The notes under the pieces are model-generated. The model was not told the origin of the DNA. It saw nothing but the letters and a program-made list of their open reading frames with translations, and did no database searches. A DNA stretch of 64,000 nt from Allohoeflea poritis. GTDB lineage: Bacteria > Pseudomonadota > Alphaproteobacteria > Rhizobiales > Rhizobiaceae. The DNA is taken from assembly GCF_027889715.1 (NCBI RefSeq), contig NZ_JAPJZH010000012.1, forward strand, positions 104,606 through 168,605. Reading direction: 5' to 3'. Positions 25,143 to 33,673 of this stretch are shown here, piece after piece (position 1 is the first letter of the stretch; the number at the start of each line of letters is the position of its first letter). The translations under genes and the position numbers were made by a program.

Positions 25143-27134
25143 TTAGCGAACGGATTTTTCGGTGAAGGGCTTAAGCAGCGAAACGACTGCCGGCAGCAGG
25201 AGCGCCAGGCTGACGCCGAGCGCCGCCAGTTGATATTCCGGAGCGGGAAACAAAATGGCCGCACCGGCACCGGCGCGTAACACGCGCTGCCACGGGGCAA
25301 GCTTGCCTGCCTCGAAGCCGATCAGTGCCGTGGTAAGCAGCCAGACCGACAGTGCGAGGCGGCCACAGACCAGCACCAGCGAAAGCGGGTCGACGCCGCC
25401 GACGAACAGGATCGAGGGCTCGTAGACCGCCACAAACGGGACCACGAAGCCGACGATCGACAACTTCATTGCAGCCAGTCCGGTTTCAATCGGGCCGGCC
25501 CCCGCGATGGGTGCGGCGGCAAAGGCGGCAAGGGCCACCGGCGGCGTGACCGCGGACAGGACGCCGAAATAAAACACGAAGAAATGCATCGCCAGCACCG
25601 GAACGTCGAATTCCCTGAAAGAGGGGCTCATGACAAGAACGATGATGAGATAGGCGGGAAGTGTCGGCATGCCCATGCCGAGGACAAGGCAGGCGAGTGC
25701 GGCGACCACCAGCGCGACAAACAGGCTGTCTCCGGCAAAACCCGACAAAAGAATGGCGATTTGCAAGCCGACCCCCGACAGGTTGATCAGCCCGAAAACA
25801 ATGCCGATGACGGCGACGCCGACCATCAGTTCGGCACCCGAAACGCCGCCTTTGACCAGCGCTTCAACGATACGGATCGGCCGACGTCTGATCTCGGGAT
25901 TTATGAAGCTGAAGATGATTGCCAGGACCGTTCCCCAGAAGCCGGCAAAGGCCGGGGAATAGCCCATGACCAATGTGACGACGATGCCCACTATCGGCGC
26001 GATGAACATGATCGCGTTGACCCAGTCGGCGCGCGTCAACTCCTGGTCTTCAGAACCGTCACGCGTCTTCATATCCAGACGGCGCGCTTCAAGAGCCGCA
26101 AATACGAACAGGGAGAAATAGAAGAACAGGCCGGGAATGAGCGCGGCCGTGACAACGGTCAGATAGGACACGCCGGCAAGTTCAGCCATCAGGAACGCCG
26201 CCGCCCCCATTACCGGCGGCAGGATCTGCCCACCCGTCGACGCCGCTGCCTCCAGCCCACCCGCAAAGGGCGCCGGAAATCCGCGTTTACGGACCATGGG
26301 AATGGTGATTGTGCCCGTTCCCACGACATTGGCGGTCACACTGCCGGACATGGAGCCGAATACCGCGCTGGAAACGATAGCCGCATGGGCGGGTCCGGCC
26401 CGCGAGCGGCGCGAGACATGCAGGGAAAGACGCATCATGGCATCGCCCGCGCCCGTGTGTTGCAGCACTGCGCCGAACACGATGAAAATGAAGATGATCT
26501 GAAGGACGATTCCGGTGGGCATGCCGAATATGCCCTGCGTCGAATACCACAGCGCCTCGGTAACCTGGCTCAAGCCGGACCCGGCGTGCCGCAGGAATGA
26601 TGGAAGGTCCTGCCCGAAAAACACATAAACCAGGCAAAGAACGGCAAAGAGGGAAAGCGGGAGACCGAAGAACCGTTGGGACAGGATGATGAGTGCCAGC
26701 ATGGCACCCAAAGCCAGCACCTGGTCCGTGAAGGTATAGTCGATGATGCTCTCGTTGATGTCTTCATAGTAGGAAAGAAGACTTGCGATGCCCGCAATGA
26801 TGATGGCCACAAGAACGAGATCAAAAAGCCCCGCAAGCGTGCCGAGCCGGCCTGAGAATCGTGGCCGCCGGTTCAGATGAATGTTTGCAAAGACAGCGAT
26901 GACTGCGCAGATTCCCAGCGACACGCCTCTATGAAGAGTTGGCTCGAAGGCGCCGAAATAGGCGGTGTAGATGGACTGGACGGCCATCCCGAAAGCGAGC
27001 AGGCTGCCGATGAATGCGAGGACGATCGAAATTCCCGGCGGCCGGTCATGCCCGGAAATGCCGTCTCCATTTGCCGGCCCGGGCCGCAGGACGCCCGAAG
27101 CATATTGTCGCCATGTTTGTCGCGGGGATGACAT
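25143..27134 (-). CDS. TRAP transporter fused permease
   Basis: This 663-aa protein has about 16-18 predicted hydrophobic helices and merges the small (DctQ-type) and large (DctM-type) subunits, as usual for TAXI systems. Conserved stretches include FGSMSGSVTANVVGTGTITIPMVRKRGFPAPFAGGLEAAASTGGQILPPVMGAAAFLMAEL, seen in positions about 260-330, and GMGMPTLPAYLI. It would import the substrate using the Na+ gradient. The ATG at 27134 lies 1 nt after the MarR stop codon. Confidence 0.93.
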   Translation of the reverse strand: MSSPRQTWRQYASGVLRPGPANGDGISGHDRPPGISIVLAFIGSLLAFGMAVQSIYTAYFGAFEPTLHRGVSLGICAVIAVFANIHLNRRPRFSGRLGTLAGLFDLVLVAIIIAGIASLLSYYEDINESIIDYTFTDQVLALGAMLALIILSQRFFGLPLSLFAVLCLVYVFFGQDLPSFLRHAGSGLSQVTEALWYSTQGIFGMPTGIVLQIIFIFIVFGAVLQHTGAGDAMMRLSLHVSRRSRAGPAHAAIVSSAVFGSMSGSVTANVVGTGTITIPMVRKRGFPAPFAGGLEAAASTGGQILPPVMGAAAFLMAELAGVSYLTVVTAALIPGLFFYFSLFVFAALEARRLDMKTRDGSEDQELTRADWVNAIMFIAPIVGIVVTLVMGYSPAFAGFWGTVLAIIFSFINPEIRRRPIRIVEALVKGGVSGAELMVGVAVIGIVFGLINLSGVGLQIAILLSGFAGDSLFVALVVAALACLVLGMGMPTLPAYLIIVLVMSPSFREFDVPVLAMHFFVFYFGVLSAVTPPVALAAFAAAPIAGAGPIETGLAAMKLSIVGFVVPFVAVYEPSILFVGGVDPLSLVLVCGRLALSVWLLTTALIGFEAGKLAPWQRVLRAGAGAAILFPAPEYQLAALGVSLALLLPAVVSLLKPFTEKSVR

Positions 27135-27135
27135 A

Positions 27136-27657
27136 TCAGCCGCTTGCAGCTCTTGCCGGCTCTTTAAATGCCGCATCATCCTCGAGCAGACGGTCCGCTT
27201 GTTCGATGACCCGGTCAACCAGCCGCATGAGCTGCGCGTGCTCGTCCGTTTCAAGCACCGAAAGCAACGCCTGCTGCCTCTGAAGCGCCAGGGGCGCAAC
27301 TTCGTTGTAAAGCGCCTCGCCGGCCTCTGTCAGTTTGAGGATCGAGCGGCGCCTGTCATGCTCCGACAAGGATTTGCTCACCAGTCCCTTGGCGACCAGT
27401 TGCTCGATGGCCCGGCTGAGGGAGCCTTTGTCCAGATTGCCCTTTTCGGAAATTTCGCTGGCCGTGACCGGGCCGAAATGCCGGATCGCGACGATCGCCC
27501 GCCAGTCAATGATCGCAATGCCGTAGGAGTTCGAATAGGCGCCGGAAACCACCCGCGAGAGGCGGTTTGAAAGCAGATTGATCTTGAAGTTGAACCATGC
27601 TTCGAGCTCCGTTTCCCCCTTCGGGCCGTCTATTATTTTGGCGGAGTTGCGGCTCAA
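27136..27657 (-). CDS. MarR-family regulator of the TRAP operon
   Basis: The protein contains a MarR winged helix (IDWRAIVAIRHFGPVTASEISEKGNLDKGSLSRAIEQLVAKGLVSKSLSEHDRRRSILKLTEAG). No ATG starts are available early in the frame; I choose a TTG at 27657 with AGGGGA 9 nt upstream (173 aa), with another TTG at 27705 possible (189 aa). It is first in the operon with the TRAP permease and binding protein. Two strong palindromes lie just upstream, so it should repress itself, the transporter and the divergent hydrolase. Confidence 0.85.
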   Translation of the reverse strand: MSRNSAKIIDGPKGETELEAWFNFKINLLSNRLSRVVSGAYSNSYGIAIIDWRAIVAIRHFGPVTASEISEKGNLDKGSLSRAIEQLVAKGLVSKSLSEHDRRRSILKLTEAGEALYNEVAPLALQRQQALLSVLETDEHAQLMRLVDRVIEQADRLLEDDAAFKEPARAASG

Positions 27658-27684
27658 TTTTCCAAATCCCCTCAAATTCGAGAA

Positions 27685-27706
27685 ATTAGTTGGCGGACCA
27701 ACCAAT
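27685..27706. promoter_or_regulatory. MarR operator, imperfect copy
   Basis: ATTAGTTGG-CGGA-CCAACCAAT is an inverted repeat with one mismatch in 9-bp arms. It shares its arm with the 28-bp palindrome at 27721-27748 and lies just before the regulator start. Confidence 0.65.
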
Positions 27707-27720
27707 CTCAGCTATTAACA

Positions 27721-27748
27721 CAAATTAGTTGGCGCGCCAACTAATTTG
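27721..27748. promoter_or_regulatory. MarR operator, 28-bp perfect palindrome
   Basis: Half-site CAAATTAGTTGGCG is followed directly by its exact reverse complement. Each TTGGCG inside can serve as a -35: rightward with TATTTT at 27751-27756, and leftward with TTAATA, both after 16 nt. One dimer bound here could shut both divergent promoters. Confidence 0.8.
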
Positions 27749-27784
27749 ATTATTTTGGACAGGCAGATCATTGGAGCCTTGCGG

Positions 27785-28495
27785 ATGGCGGCAATCGTAT
27801 TGGTGCATGGGGGTTGGCACGGGGGCTGGTGCTGGCACCTGGTCTCGGACCGCCTGAAAGAGGGCGGGCATACGGTCTACGCGCCCACCCTGACGGGGCT
27901 CGGTGAACGCGCGCATCTGCTGACGCCGGACATTGGCCTTGAGACCCATATCGCCGACATCACGGGACTGATCGAGCATGAAGACCTGAATGATGTGGTG
28001 CTGGTTGGACACAGCTATGGCGGGTTCGTCATTTCCTGCGCGGCGGACAGGTTGCCGCAAAGAATTCAATCGCTGGTCTATATCGACGCATTCGTGCCGG
28101 AGGCCGGCACCTGCACATCGGACTATGCCGACAAGGTTCGACTGGATGAACTCAATGCCATGGCTGACCGGCATGGAGATGGCTGGCGCGTGCCGCCACC
28201 GGATGCGAGTTTCTGGGTCAGCGATCCGGAGCTGATCGAATGGGTCAACGCCCGCACGACCGATCACCCCAAGCGGTGCTTTTCCGAAAGGATAAACCTG
28301 CAAGGCAGGCTGAACGACATTGCGTCACGCACCTATGTCCAGGCAGAGCAGCACACCAACCCGCAATTTCTGGAGTTCTATACAAGGTTTTCAAAGGATC
28401 CGTCTTGGCGAACCTTCCAACTGCCCACGCAGCATGACGTCATGCTGACCATGCCGGACGAAACGGCGGAAATCATCGCCGGCGCCCTCGGCTGA
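27785..28495 (+). CDS. Alpha/beta hydrolase (EstC/methylesterase type)
   Basis: The 236-aa protein starts MAAIVLVHGGWHGGWCWHLVSDRL, a hallmark of the plant methylesterase/hydroxynitrile-lyase-like branch and of bacterial EstC proteins. The nucleophile is in VLVGHSYGGFV (Ser about 76), and the C-terminal His is in PTQHDVMLTMP. It likely hydrolyses an ester. The ATG at 27785 has GGAG at 9-nt spacing. The shared MarR operator with the TRAP genes suggests that the transporter imports its substrate or product. Confidence 0.88.
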   Translation: MAAIVLVHGGWHGGWCWHLVSDRLKEGGHTVYAPTLTGLGERAHLLTPDIGLETHIADITGLIEHEDLNDVVLVGHSYGGFVISCAADRLPQRIQSLVYIDAFVPEAGTCTSDYADKVRLDELNAMADRHGDGWRVPPPDASFWVSDPELIEWVNARTTDHPKRCFSERINLQGRLNDIASRTYVQAEQHTNPQFLEFYTRFSKDPSWRTFQLPTQHDVMLTMPDETAEIIAGALG

Positions 28496-28682
28496 CCGGA
28501 CCGTTTTCGACGGTCGCGCATTGGCACGAACGCGGAGTCGAGTGCAGATGCGAAGCGGCAAGTAACTTATGATCTGCCATTCATCGGTTTGGCTGTCGGA
28601 ACGACAATCGGGCAGCACATTTCCGCTTGGTCAGCGACCTTCCTACGCGGTACGAAACGAAAGCCACAGCAATGCCATGCAT

Positions 28683-28711
28683 TTGACAGGCGTCGACAAA
28701 GACGGCTAGCG
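28683..28711 (+). promoter_or_regulatory. Possible promoter of the 350-aa exported gene
   Basis: A perfect -35 TTGACA (28683-28688) is followed 17 nt later by CTAGCG (28706-28711), a weak -10. The rest of the gap 28496-28753 shows no gene; a short GACCG/CGGTC hairpin sits right after the hydrolase stop. Confidence 0.35.
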
Positions 28712-28753
28712 TTCCCGCAATTTTCAGTCGCGCCGTTTTTGGGGGAAAACACC

Positions 28754-29806
28754 GTGCGAACTCAGCCCACCTTGCCTCTATTGCTCTTTGCCGGAATTTT
28801 CTGTCTCAAACCTGCTTCCGACGTCAAGGCGATAGAGCCGCAGGTTGGTGGTGTGGATACGCACGTGGATAGCACAATTGATGCCGAAGGCCGGTCCGTT
28901 TCTCGACTAAACGGGGAGGTTTTGTTCGCGACCGGATCGTTGACTGGAGAAGATGGCGTCGGTGAGATTGCACTCTTCGCCAATACCACGCGATTTTACG
29001 GTTCGTCCTTGAGACTCGGATCCCACCACGACAGCTTCGACAATGACTTTTCCGCTCCCGGGTTTTCACTCATCCTGGCCCCGGAAGTGCCCGAAAACGG
29101 CTTGTTCCCGGTATTCAGGATTTTTGGAGCTGCACGATCCGGCCATATGGAACGCATCGGAGACACGACTCAAAACGGATTTATTACAGTTATTGACGGT
29201 AGCAACCCGGCTCTGACTCCGATTACAGACTCTCGAAACATTGCGCTGGAACTGGACTATTTCAGCATAGGTGGTGAGGTCAGCTTCACGGGGCAACTGA
29301 ACGGATTTGACGTTTGGGCCGGGCCGATCGTTGAACACAGCGATTTTGACTACAGTCTGAGGGAACAGGTCTCCGGCGGCGGTCCGTTCTTCTCTCATAA
29401 TCTTGATCTGGACCTGAGCTCCACATTTTTTGGCCCGAAGTTTGGGATTGGCAAGGTCCAGCCATACAAAGACGTTATCGTCTATGGAAGCGTTTGGGGA
29501 GCGGCGGGTGTTAACCGCACGAAGATGACCGTCAACCAGTTCGGCACGGCGCTACCCGCGGCCAGTGCCAGTGACACCGAAAACGAAATCGCCTTTCGCG
29601 CCGGCGTTAACGCCGGCGTTGGCGTTCCGCTTGGCCGTGCACTATTGAATTTCAACGTCTTTGCCGATCTGAATTCGGCTGCGCCGAACGTGGACTATCC
29701 AAGTCGCGGCGGCACAGCCATTCAGGCTGCATCCGACATGGCTTATGGCGTTGGAGCAAAAGTCGGTGTCACGATTCCCCTTGGTGGCTCTGATCGCCTG
29801 AACTAG
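28754..29806 (+). CDS. Exported protein, possible outer-membrane barrel
   Basis: I do not recognise this family. The 350-aa product from a GTG at 28754 (with GGGGGA 8 nt upstream) starts with a signal peptide (MRTQPTLPLLLFAGIFCL). The rest is rich in alternating hydrophobic strands and Gly/Asn/Asp turns (e.g. FDVWAGPIVEHSDFDY, DVIVYGSVWGAAGVN, AYGVGAKVGVTIPLGG), consistent with a beta-barrel surface or autotransporter-like protein. Base composition is visibly lower in GC than the neighbours, suggesting foreign origin. Confidence 0.7.
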   Translation: MRTQPTLPLLLFAGIFCLKPASDVKAIEPQVGGVDTHVDSTIDAEGRSVSRLNGEVLFATGSLTGEDGVGEIALFANTTRFYGSSLRLGSHHDSFDNDFSAPGFSLILAPEVPENGLFPVFRIFGAARSGHMERIGDTTQNGFITVIDGSNPALTPITDSRNIALELDYFSIGGEVSFTGQLNGFDVWAGPIVEHSDFDYSLREQVSGGGPFFSHNLDLDLSSTFFGPKFGIGKVQPYKDVIVYGSVWGAAGVNRTKMTVNQFGTALPAASASDTENEIAFRAGVNAGVGVPLGRALLNFNVFADLNSAAPNVDYPSRGGTAIQAASDMAYGVGAKVGVTIPLGGSDRLN

Positions 29807-29872
29807 ACCAGTCTGGATCAAAGCACTTGAGAAAACCGATCGGCCGCACCCGTAGCCGGCAGCAAACATGCA

Positions 29873-30463
29873 CTATTCAGTCTTCCCGAACGCATCCCCC
29901 AGCTGCCGCTCCACGTAGTCCTCCACCAGCCGTTCCGCCACGACGTCCCTTTCAAGGCTTCCGAGCGCTTTGCGGATATAAAGCCCGTCAATCAGTGACG
30001 CGATGCCTTCGGCGACCGTTCGCGCCCGCGGCCCGACCAGCGGCCGCAGGCTGTAGACGAGGTTGGAGGAGAGCCGGCGCGCATAGATCGACAGCAGCGC
30101 GTGTGCATCCTTCGATTCCTGCGCATGCACATAAAACACCAGCCAGACGGAGACAGTCTCCGGCCTGAACTGTTCGGGCCCGAGGCTCGCATGGATGATC
30201 GCCGAAATCCGCGCCCGCGCACTGTCCGCCTTCTTCAGCTCCCGCCGTACCTGCAGGCCATATTCGGTCAGCAGATGGCGCATGGCCGAGACGATGAGCG
30301 CATCCTTGCTGCCGAAATAGTGGTGGGCGAGCCCCTGCGACACTCCGGCGCGAAGCGCGATGTCGCGGATGGTGATATCGAGCGATCCGCGGTCGTGAAT
30401 GGCCGATATCGCCGCTTCCACCAGTGACCGGCGCCGGATCGGCTCCATTCCTACCTTGGGCAT
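29873..30463 (-). CDS. betI: BetI, choline-responsive TetR repressor
   Basis: The 196-aa protein begins MPKVGMEPIRRRSLVEAA, the BetI signature, with a TetR HTH (DITIRDIALRAGVSQGLAHHYFGSKDALI) and a BetI-type ligand domain (FRPETVSVWLVFYVHAQ). BetI releases DNA when choline binds. The usual betBA genes are not adjacent; instead it faces choXWV, so here it may control choline import. Confidence 0.92.
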   Translation of the reverse strand: MPKVGMEPIRRRSLVEAAISAIHDRGSLDITIRDIALRAGVSQGLAHHYFGSKDALIVSAMRHLLTEYGLQVRRELKKADSARARISAIIHASLGPEQFRPETVSVWLVFYVHAQESKDAHALLSIYARRLSSNLVYSLRPLVGPRARTVAEGIASLIDGLYIRKALGSLERDVVAERLVEDYVERQLGDAFGKTE

Positions 30464-30541
30464 TCAGCTCCCCTCGCCCGGATTTGTTCTGATGCAGATC
30501 GCCGGTATTATGGGCAAGTCGCCGGCAAAAACCAGTTTATC

Positions 30542-30557
30542 TTGAACAATCATTCAA
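30542..30557. promoter_or_regulatory. Possible BetI operator
   Basis: TTGAA and TTCAA flank a 6-nt centre (TTGAACAATCATTCAA), resembling known BetI sites that contain TTGAAC..TTCAA. It lies 79 nt from the betI start and 95 nt from the choX start. Confidence 0.5.
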
Positions 30558-30652
30558 TAAAAGCTTGCAAAACGCCGGACTTTGTGGCGCGATGCGCCGG
30601 AAAAATCGAAACGACAACTGGCACATCCGAAACAACAAAAGGGGGGTCCGAC

Positions 30653-31597
30653 ATGACAACCATCAAAACCTCTATGCTGGCGCTGGCTTTTACCGCCGCC
30701 GTCTCGGCGCAGGCAATGGCAGCCGAACCCGAAAGCTGCAAGACCGTGCGCTTTTCCGATGTTGGCTGGACCGACATAACCGCGACCACCGCCGCGACCA
30801 CCGCCGTTCTCGATGCGCTCGGCTATGAGACCGATATCAAGGTGCTGTCCGTACCGGTGACCTACACATCGCTCAAGAACGGCGACATTGACATCTTCCT
30901 CGGCAACTGGATGCCGACGATGGAGGCAGACCTGGCGCCCTATCGCGAGGACGGATCGGTCGAGACCGTGCGCGAGAACCTGGAAGGCGCGAAATACACG
31001 TTGGCGACAAATGCCGCGGGCGCCAAGCTCGGCATTGACGATTTCAGCAAGATCGCCGCGCAGAAGGATGCCCTCGACGGCAAGATCTACGGGATCGAGC
31101 CCGGCAATGACGGCAACCGCATCATTCTCGACATGATCTCCTCGGACGCCTTCGGCCTCAACGACTTCGAGCTGGCCGAATCCTCCGAACAGGGCATGCT
31201 GGCGCAGGTCGCCCGCAAGGACAAGCGCGACGAACCGATCGTCTTCCTCGGCTGGGCGCCGCATCCGATGAACGCCAATTTCGAACTCACCTATCTTGCC
31301 GGCGGCGATGACTATTTCGGCCCCGATTTCGGCGGCGCGACGGTCTACACCAATGTCCGCAAGGGCTATGTCGACGAATGCGCCAATGTCGGCGCCATGC
31401 TCAAGAACCTCAAATTCTCCCTCGCGATGGAAAACGAGATCATGGGCGCCATCCTCGACGATGGCGAGGACCCTTCCGACGCCGCCAAGGCGTGGCTGAA
31501 GGAGAACCCGGCCATGGTTGAAGCCTGGCTTGCCGGCGTGACCACGACGGATGGCGGCGACGGCCTCGCGGCCGTGAAATCCAGCCTCGGCATGTAA
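30653..31597 (+). CDS. choX: Choline ABC transporter, binding protein
   Basis: The 314-aa precursor starts MTTIKTSMLALAFTAAVSAQAMAAEPE, a signal peptide. The mature protein shows the quaternary-amine binding fold with features of ChoX (VRFSDVGWTDITATTA, IFLGNWMPTMEADLAPY, VFLGWAPHPMNANF), whose aromatic residues form the choline cage. It delivers choline to ChoW/ChoV. ATG 30653 is preceded by GGGGGG. A terminator follows it, which could lower downstream expression relative to the binding protein. Confidence 0.94.
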   Translation: MTTIKTSMLALAFTAAVSAQAMAAEPESCKTVRFSDVGWTDITATTAATTAVLDALGYETDIKVLSVPVTYTSLKNGDIDIFLGNWMPTMEADLAPYREDGSVETVRENLEGAKYTLATNAAGAKLGIDDFSKIAAQKDALDGKIYGIEPGNDGNRIILDMISSDAFGLNDFELAESSEQGMLAQVARKDKRDEPIVFLGWAPHPMNANFELTYLAGGDDYFGPDFGGATVYTNVRKGYVDECANVGAMLKNLKFSLAMENEIMGAILDDGEDPSDAAKAWLKENPAMVEAWLAGVTTTDGGDGLAAVKSSLGM

Positions 31598-31614
31598 GCA
31601 CGCAAAGACATGAA

Positions 31615-31644
31615 GCCGCCCCGACCTGAGCGGGGCGGTTTTTT
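31615..31644 (+). terminator. Terminator between choX and choW
   Basis: GCCGCCCCG and CGGGGCGG pair around a 7-nt loop, followed by six T. Because choW follows 78 nt later, it probably gives partial read-through so that binding protein exceeds permease. Confidence 0.85.
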
Positions 31645-31721
31645 GTTGTCGGCAACAGGGTTGCGGAGAGGCCGCACGGCATTCCAAACTGGGTGACGAA
31701 GACTGGACGGGGGGAGCCGGG

Positions 31722-32561
31722 ATGGAATGGCTGACGAAATACAAGATACCGGTTGGCGACTGGTCGGAGGCGGTCGTTGACTGGCTGATCGACTATGGCA
31801 GCTGGTTTTTCGACGGTCTCGCCAATGTGCTCGAAGCCGCCATCGACGCCATTTTATGGCTGTTGCAGACGCCGCCTCCGCTTCTCGTCATTGCCGCCTT
31901 CGTGGCGCTCGCCTACAGCCTGCGCCGTTCCATATCGACAGCCGCGTTCGTCGCTGCCGGCTTCCTGTTCATCGTCAACCAGGGCTATTGGGAAGAAACC
32001 ACCGAGACCCTGACGCTCGTCCTCTCGGCCTGCCTCGTATGCATGGCGGTGGGCGTTCCGGTCGGCATCGCCGCAGCGCACCGGCCGCGCCTCTTCACGA
32101 CGATCCGCCCCATTCTCGACCTGATGCAGACCCTGCCGACCTTCGTCTATCTCATTCCGGCGATCGTCTTTTTCGGCATCGGCATGGTGCCGGGCCTGAT
32201 CGCGACGGCGATCTTCGTGGTGCCGGCGCCGATCCGCCTCACCCATCTCGGCATTTCCTCGACGCCCAAGGCGCTGCTCGAGGCCGGCCAGGCCTTCGGC
32301 GCGACGAAGCGCCAGCTCCTTTGGAAGGTGGAACTGCCCTATGCCATGCCGCAGATCATGGCCGGGCTTACGCAGACCATCATGCTGTCGCTGTCGATGG
32401 TGGTGATTGCCGCGCTGGTCGGCGCCGACGGGCTTGGCGTTCCGGTGGTGCGCGCGCTCAATTCGGTCAACACCGCGCTTGGCTTCGAGGCCGGCTTCGT
32501 CATCGTCGTGGTCGCCATCATCCTCGACCGCATGTTCCGCGCCGGGGAGGAACAGAAATGA
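31722..32561 (+). CDS. choW: Choline ABC transporter, permease
   Basis: The 279-aa membrane protein has several hydrophobic helices and the permease signature around IRLTHLGISSTPKALLEAGQAFGATKRQLLWKVELPYAMPQIMAG, the EAA loop contacting the ATPase. N-terminal WLIDYGSWFFDGLANVLE resembles ProW-type proteins. ATG at 31722 follows GGGGGGAGCCGGG. Stop overlaps the choV start by 4 nt. Confidence 0.95.
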   Translation: MEWLTKYKIPVGDWSEAVVDWLIDYGSWFFDGLANVLEAAIDAILWLLQTPPPLLVIAAFVALAYSLRRSISTAAFVAAGFLFIVNQGYWEETTETLTLVLSACLVCMAVGVPVGIAAAHRPRLFTTIRPILDLMQTLPTFVYLIPAIVFFGIGMVPGLIATAIFVVPAPIRLTHLGISSTPKALLEAGQAFGATKRQLLWKVELPYAMPQIMAGLTQTIMLSLSMVVIAALVGADGLGVPVVRALNSVNTALGFEAGFVIVVVAIILDRMFRAGEEQK

Positions 32562-33613
32562 GCAAGCCGGTCGTTCGTTTCAGGGATGTGGACATTATCT
32601 TCGGCGACGATCCGCAATCGGCCCTGCCGCTGGTCGACCGGGGCGAAAGCCGCGAGACCATCCAGAAGGAAACCGGGCAGGTTCTCGGCGTCGCCGGCGC
32701 GAACCTCGATGTCGAAGAGGGCGAGATCATCGTCCTGATGGGGCTTTCCGGCTCCGGCAAATCGACACTCTTGCGGGCCGTCAATGGTCTCAATCCGGTG
32801 ATCCGCGGCGAAGCGCTGGTCGACAATGGCGACGACTATGTCGATCCGCAACGCTGCCCCTCCGGCGAGTTGCGCCATCTGCGCATGGAGCGCGTCGCCA
32901 TGGTCTTCCAGCAGTTCGGACTGTTGCCCTGGCGCACGGTCGCCGACAATGTCGGCTTCGGGCTGGAACTGTCGGGCATGCCGGCACCCGAGCGCCGCGC
33001 CAAGGTTGCGGAACAGCTCGAACTGGTCGGCCTCTCCGAATGGGCAGGCCGCAGGGTCAACGAACTGTCCGGCGGCATGCAGCAGCGCGTCGGCCTGGCC
33101 CGCGCCTTTGCGACCGGCGCGCCCATCCTTCTCATGGACGAACCATTCTCGGCGCTCGATCCGCTGATCCGCACCCGGCTTCAGGACGAATTGCTGCAAC
33201 TGCAGGAGCAATTGCGCAAGACGATCATATTCGTCAGCCACGATCTCGACGAGGCCTTCAAGATCGGCAATCGCATCGCCATCATGGAAGGCGGCCGCAT
33301 TGTCCAGTGCGGCACCCCGCAGGAAATTGTCCAGAACCCGGCGAACGAATATGTCGCCGATTTCGTCGCCAATATGAACCCGCTCTCCATGCTGGTCGCC
33401 GGCGATGTCATGACCGGCGCGACGACAGAGGCCGCCGCGCCCGAATACATCGCCAATGCGAGGCCGGATACGCCGCTGACCGAGATTCTGGACACGCTTG
33501 CAAAATCCACGGGCACGATCGGTGTTACCGAAGACGGCACACTGGTCGGCACAATCACCGCACAGGACATCGTCAGGGGCTTGACCAGCCACAAACAGTC
33601 TGCCACCCAGTGA
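32558..33613 (+). CDS. choV: Choline ABC transporter, ATP-binding protein
   Basis: The 351-aa ATPase carries Walker A GLSGSGKST (about residue 66), the Q-loop FQQFGLLPWRTV, signature LSGGMQQR (about 170), Walker B ILLMDEPFSALD and the H-loop SHDLDEAF. A C-terminal pair of CBS-like segments (AAPEYIANARPDT, GTIGVTEDGTLVGTITAQDI) follows, as in glycine-betaine/choline ATPases. ATGA overlap with choW indicates coupled translation. Confidence 0.96.
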   Translation: MSKPVVRFRDVDIIFGDDPQSALPLVDRGESRETIQKETGQVLGVAGANLDVEEGEIIVLMGLSGSGKSTLLRAVNGLNPVIRGEALVDNGDDYVDPQRCPSGELRHLRMERVAMVFQQFGLLPWRTVADNVGFGLELSGMPAPERRAKVAEQLELVGLSEWAGRRVNELSGGMQQRVGLARAFATGAPILLMDEPFSALDPLIRTRLQDELLQLQEQLRKTIIFVSHDLDEAFKIGNRIAIMEGGRIVQCGTPQEIVQNPANEYVADFVANMNPLSMLVAGDVMTGATTEAAAPEYIANARPDTPLTEILDTLAKSTGTIGVTEDGTLVGTITAQDIVRGLTSHKQSATQ

Positions 33614-33673
33614 TCAAACTGCCGCGCCGAACGGGCGTTAGGCAAAAGCGATCATTCAGTATGGGAGGTATCC

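Noticed and set aside
31856..32557. Upstream extension of the choV frame through choW
   Set aside because: The extra residues are a frame-shifted reading of choW; the real start is the ATG overlapping the choW stop.
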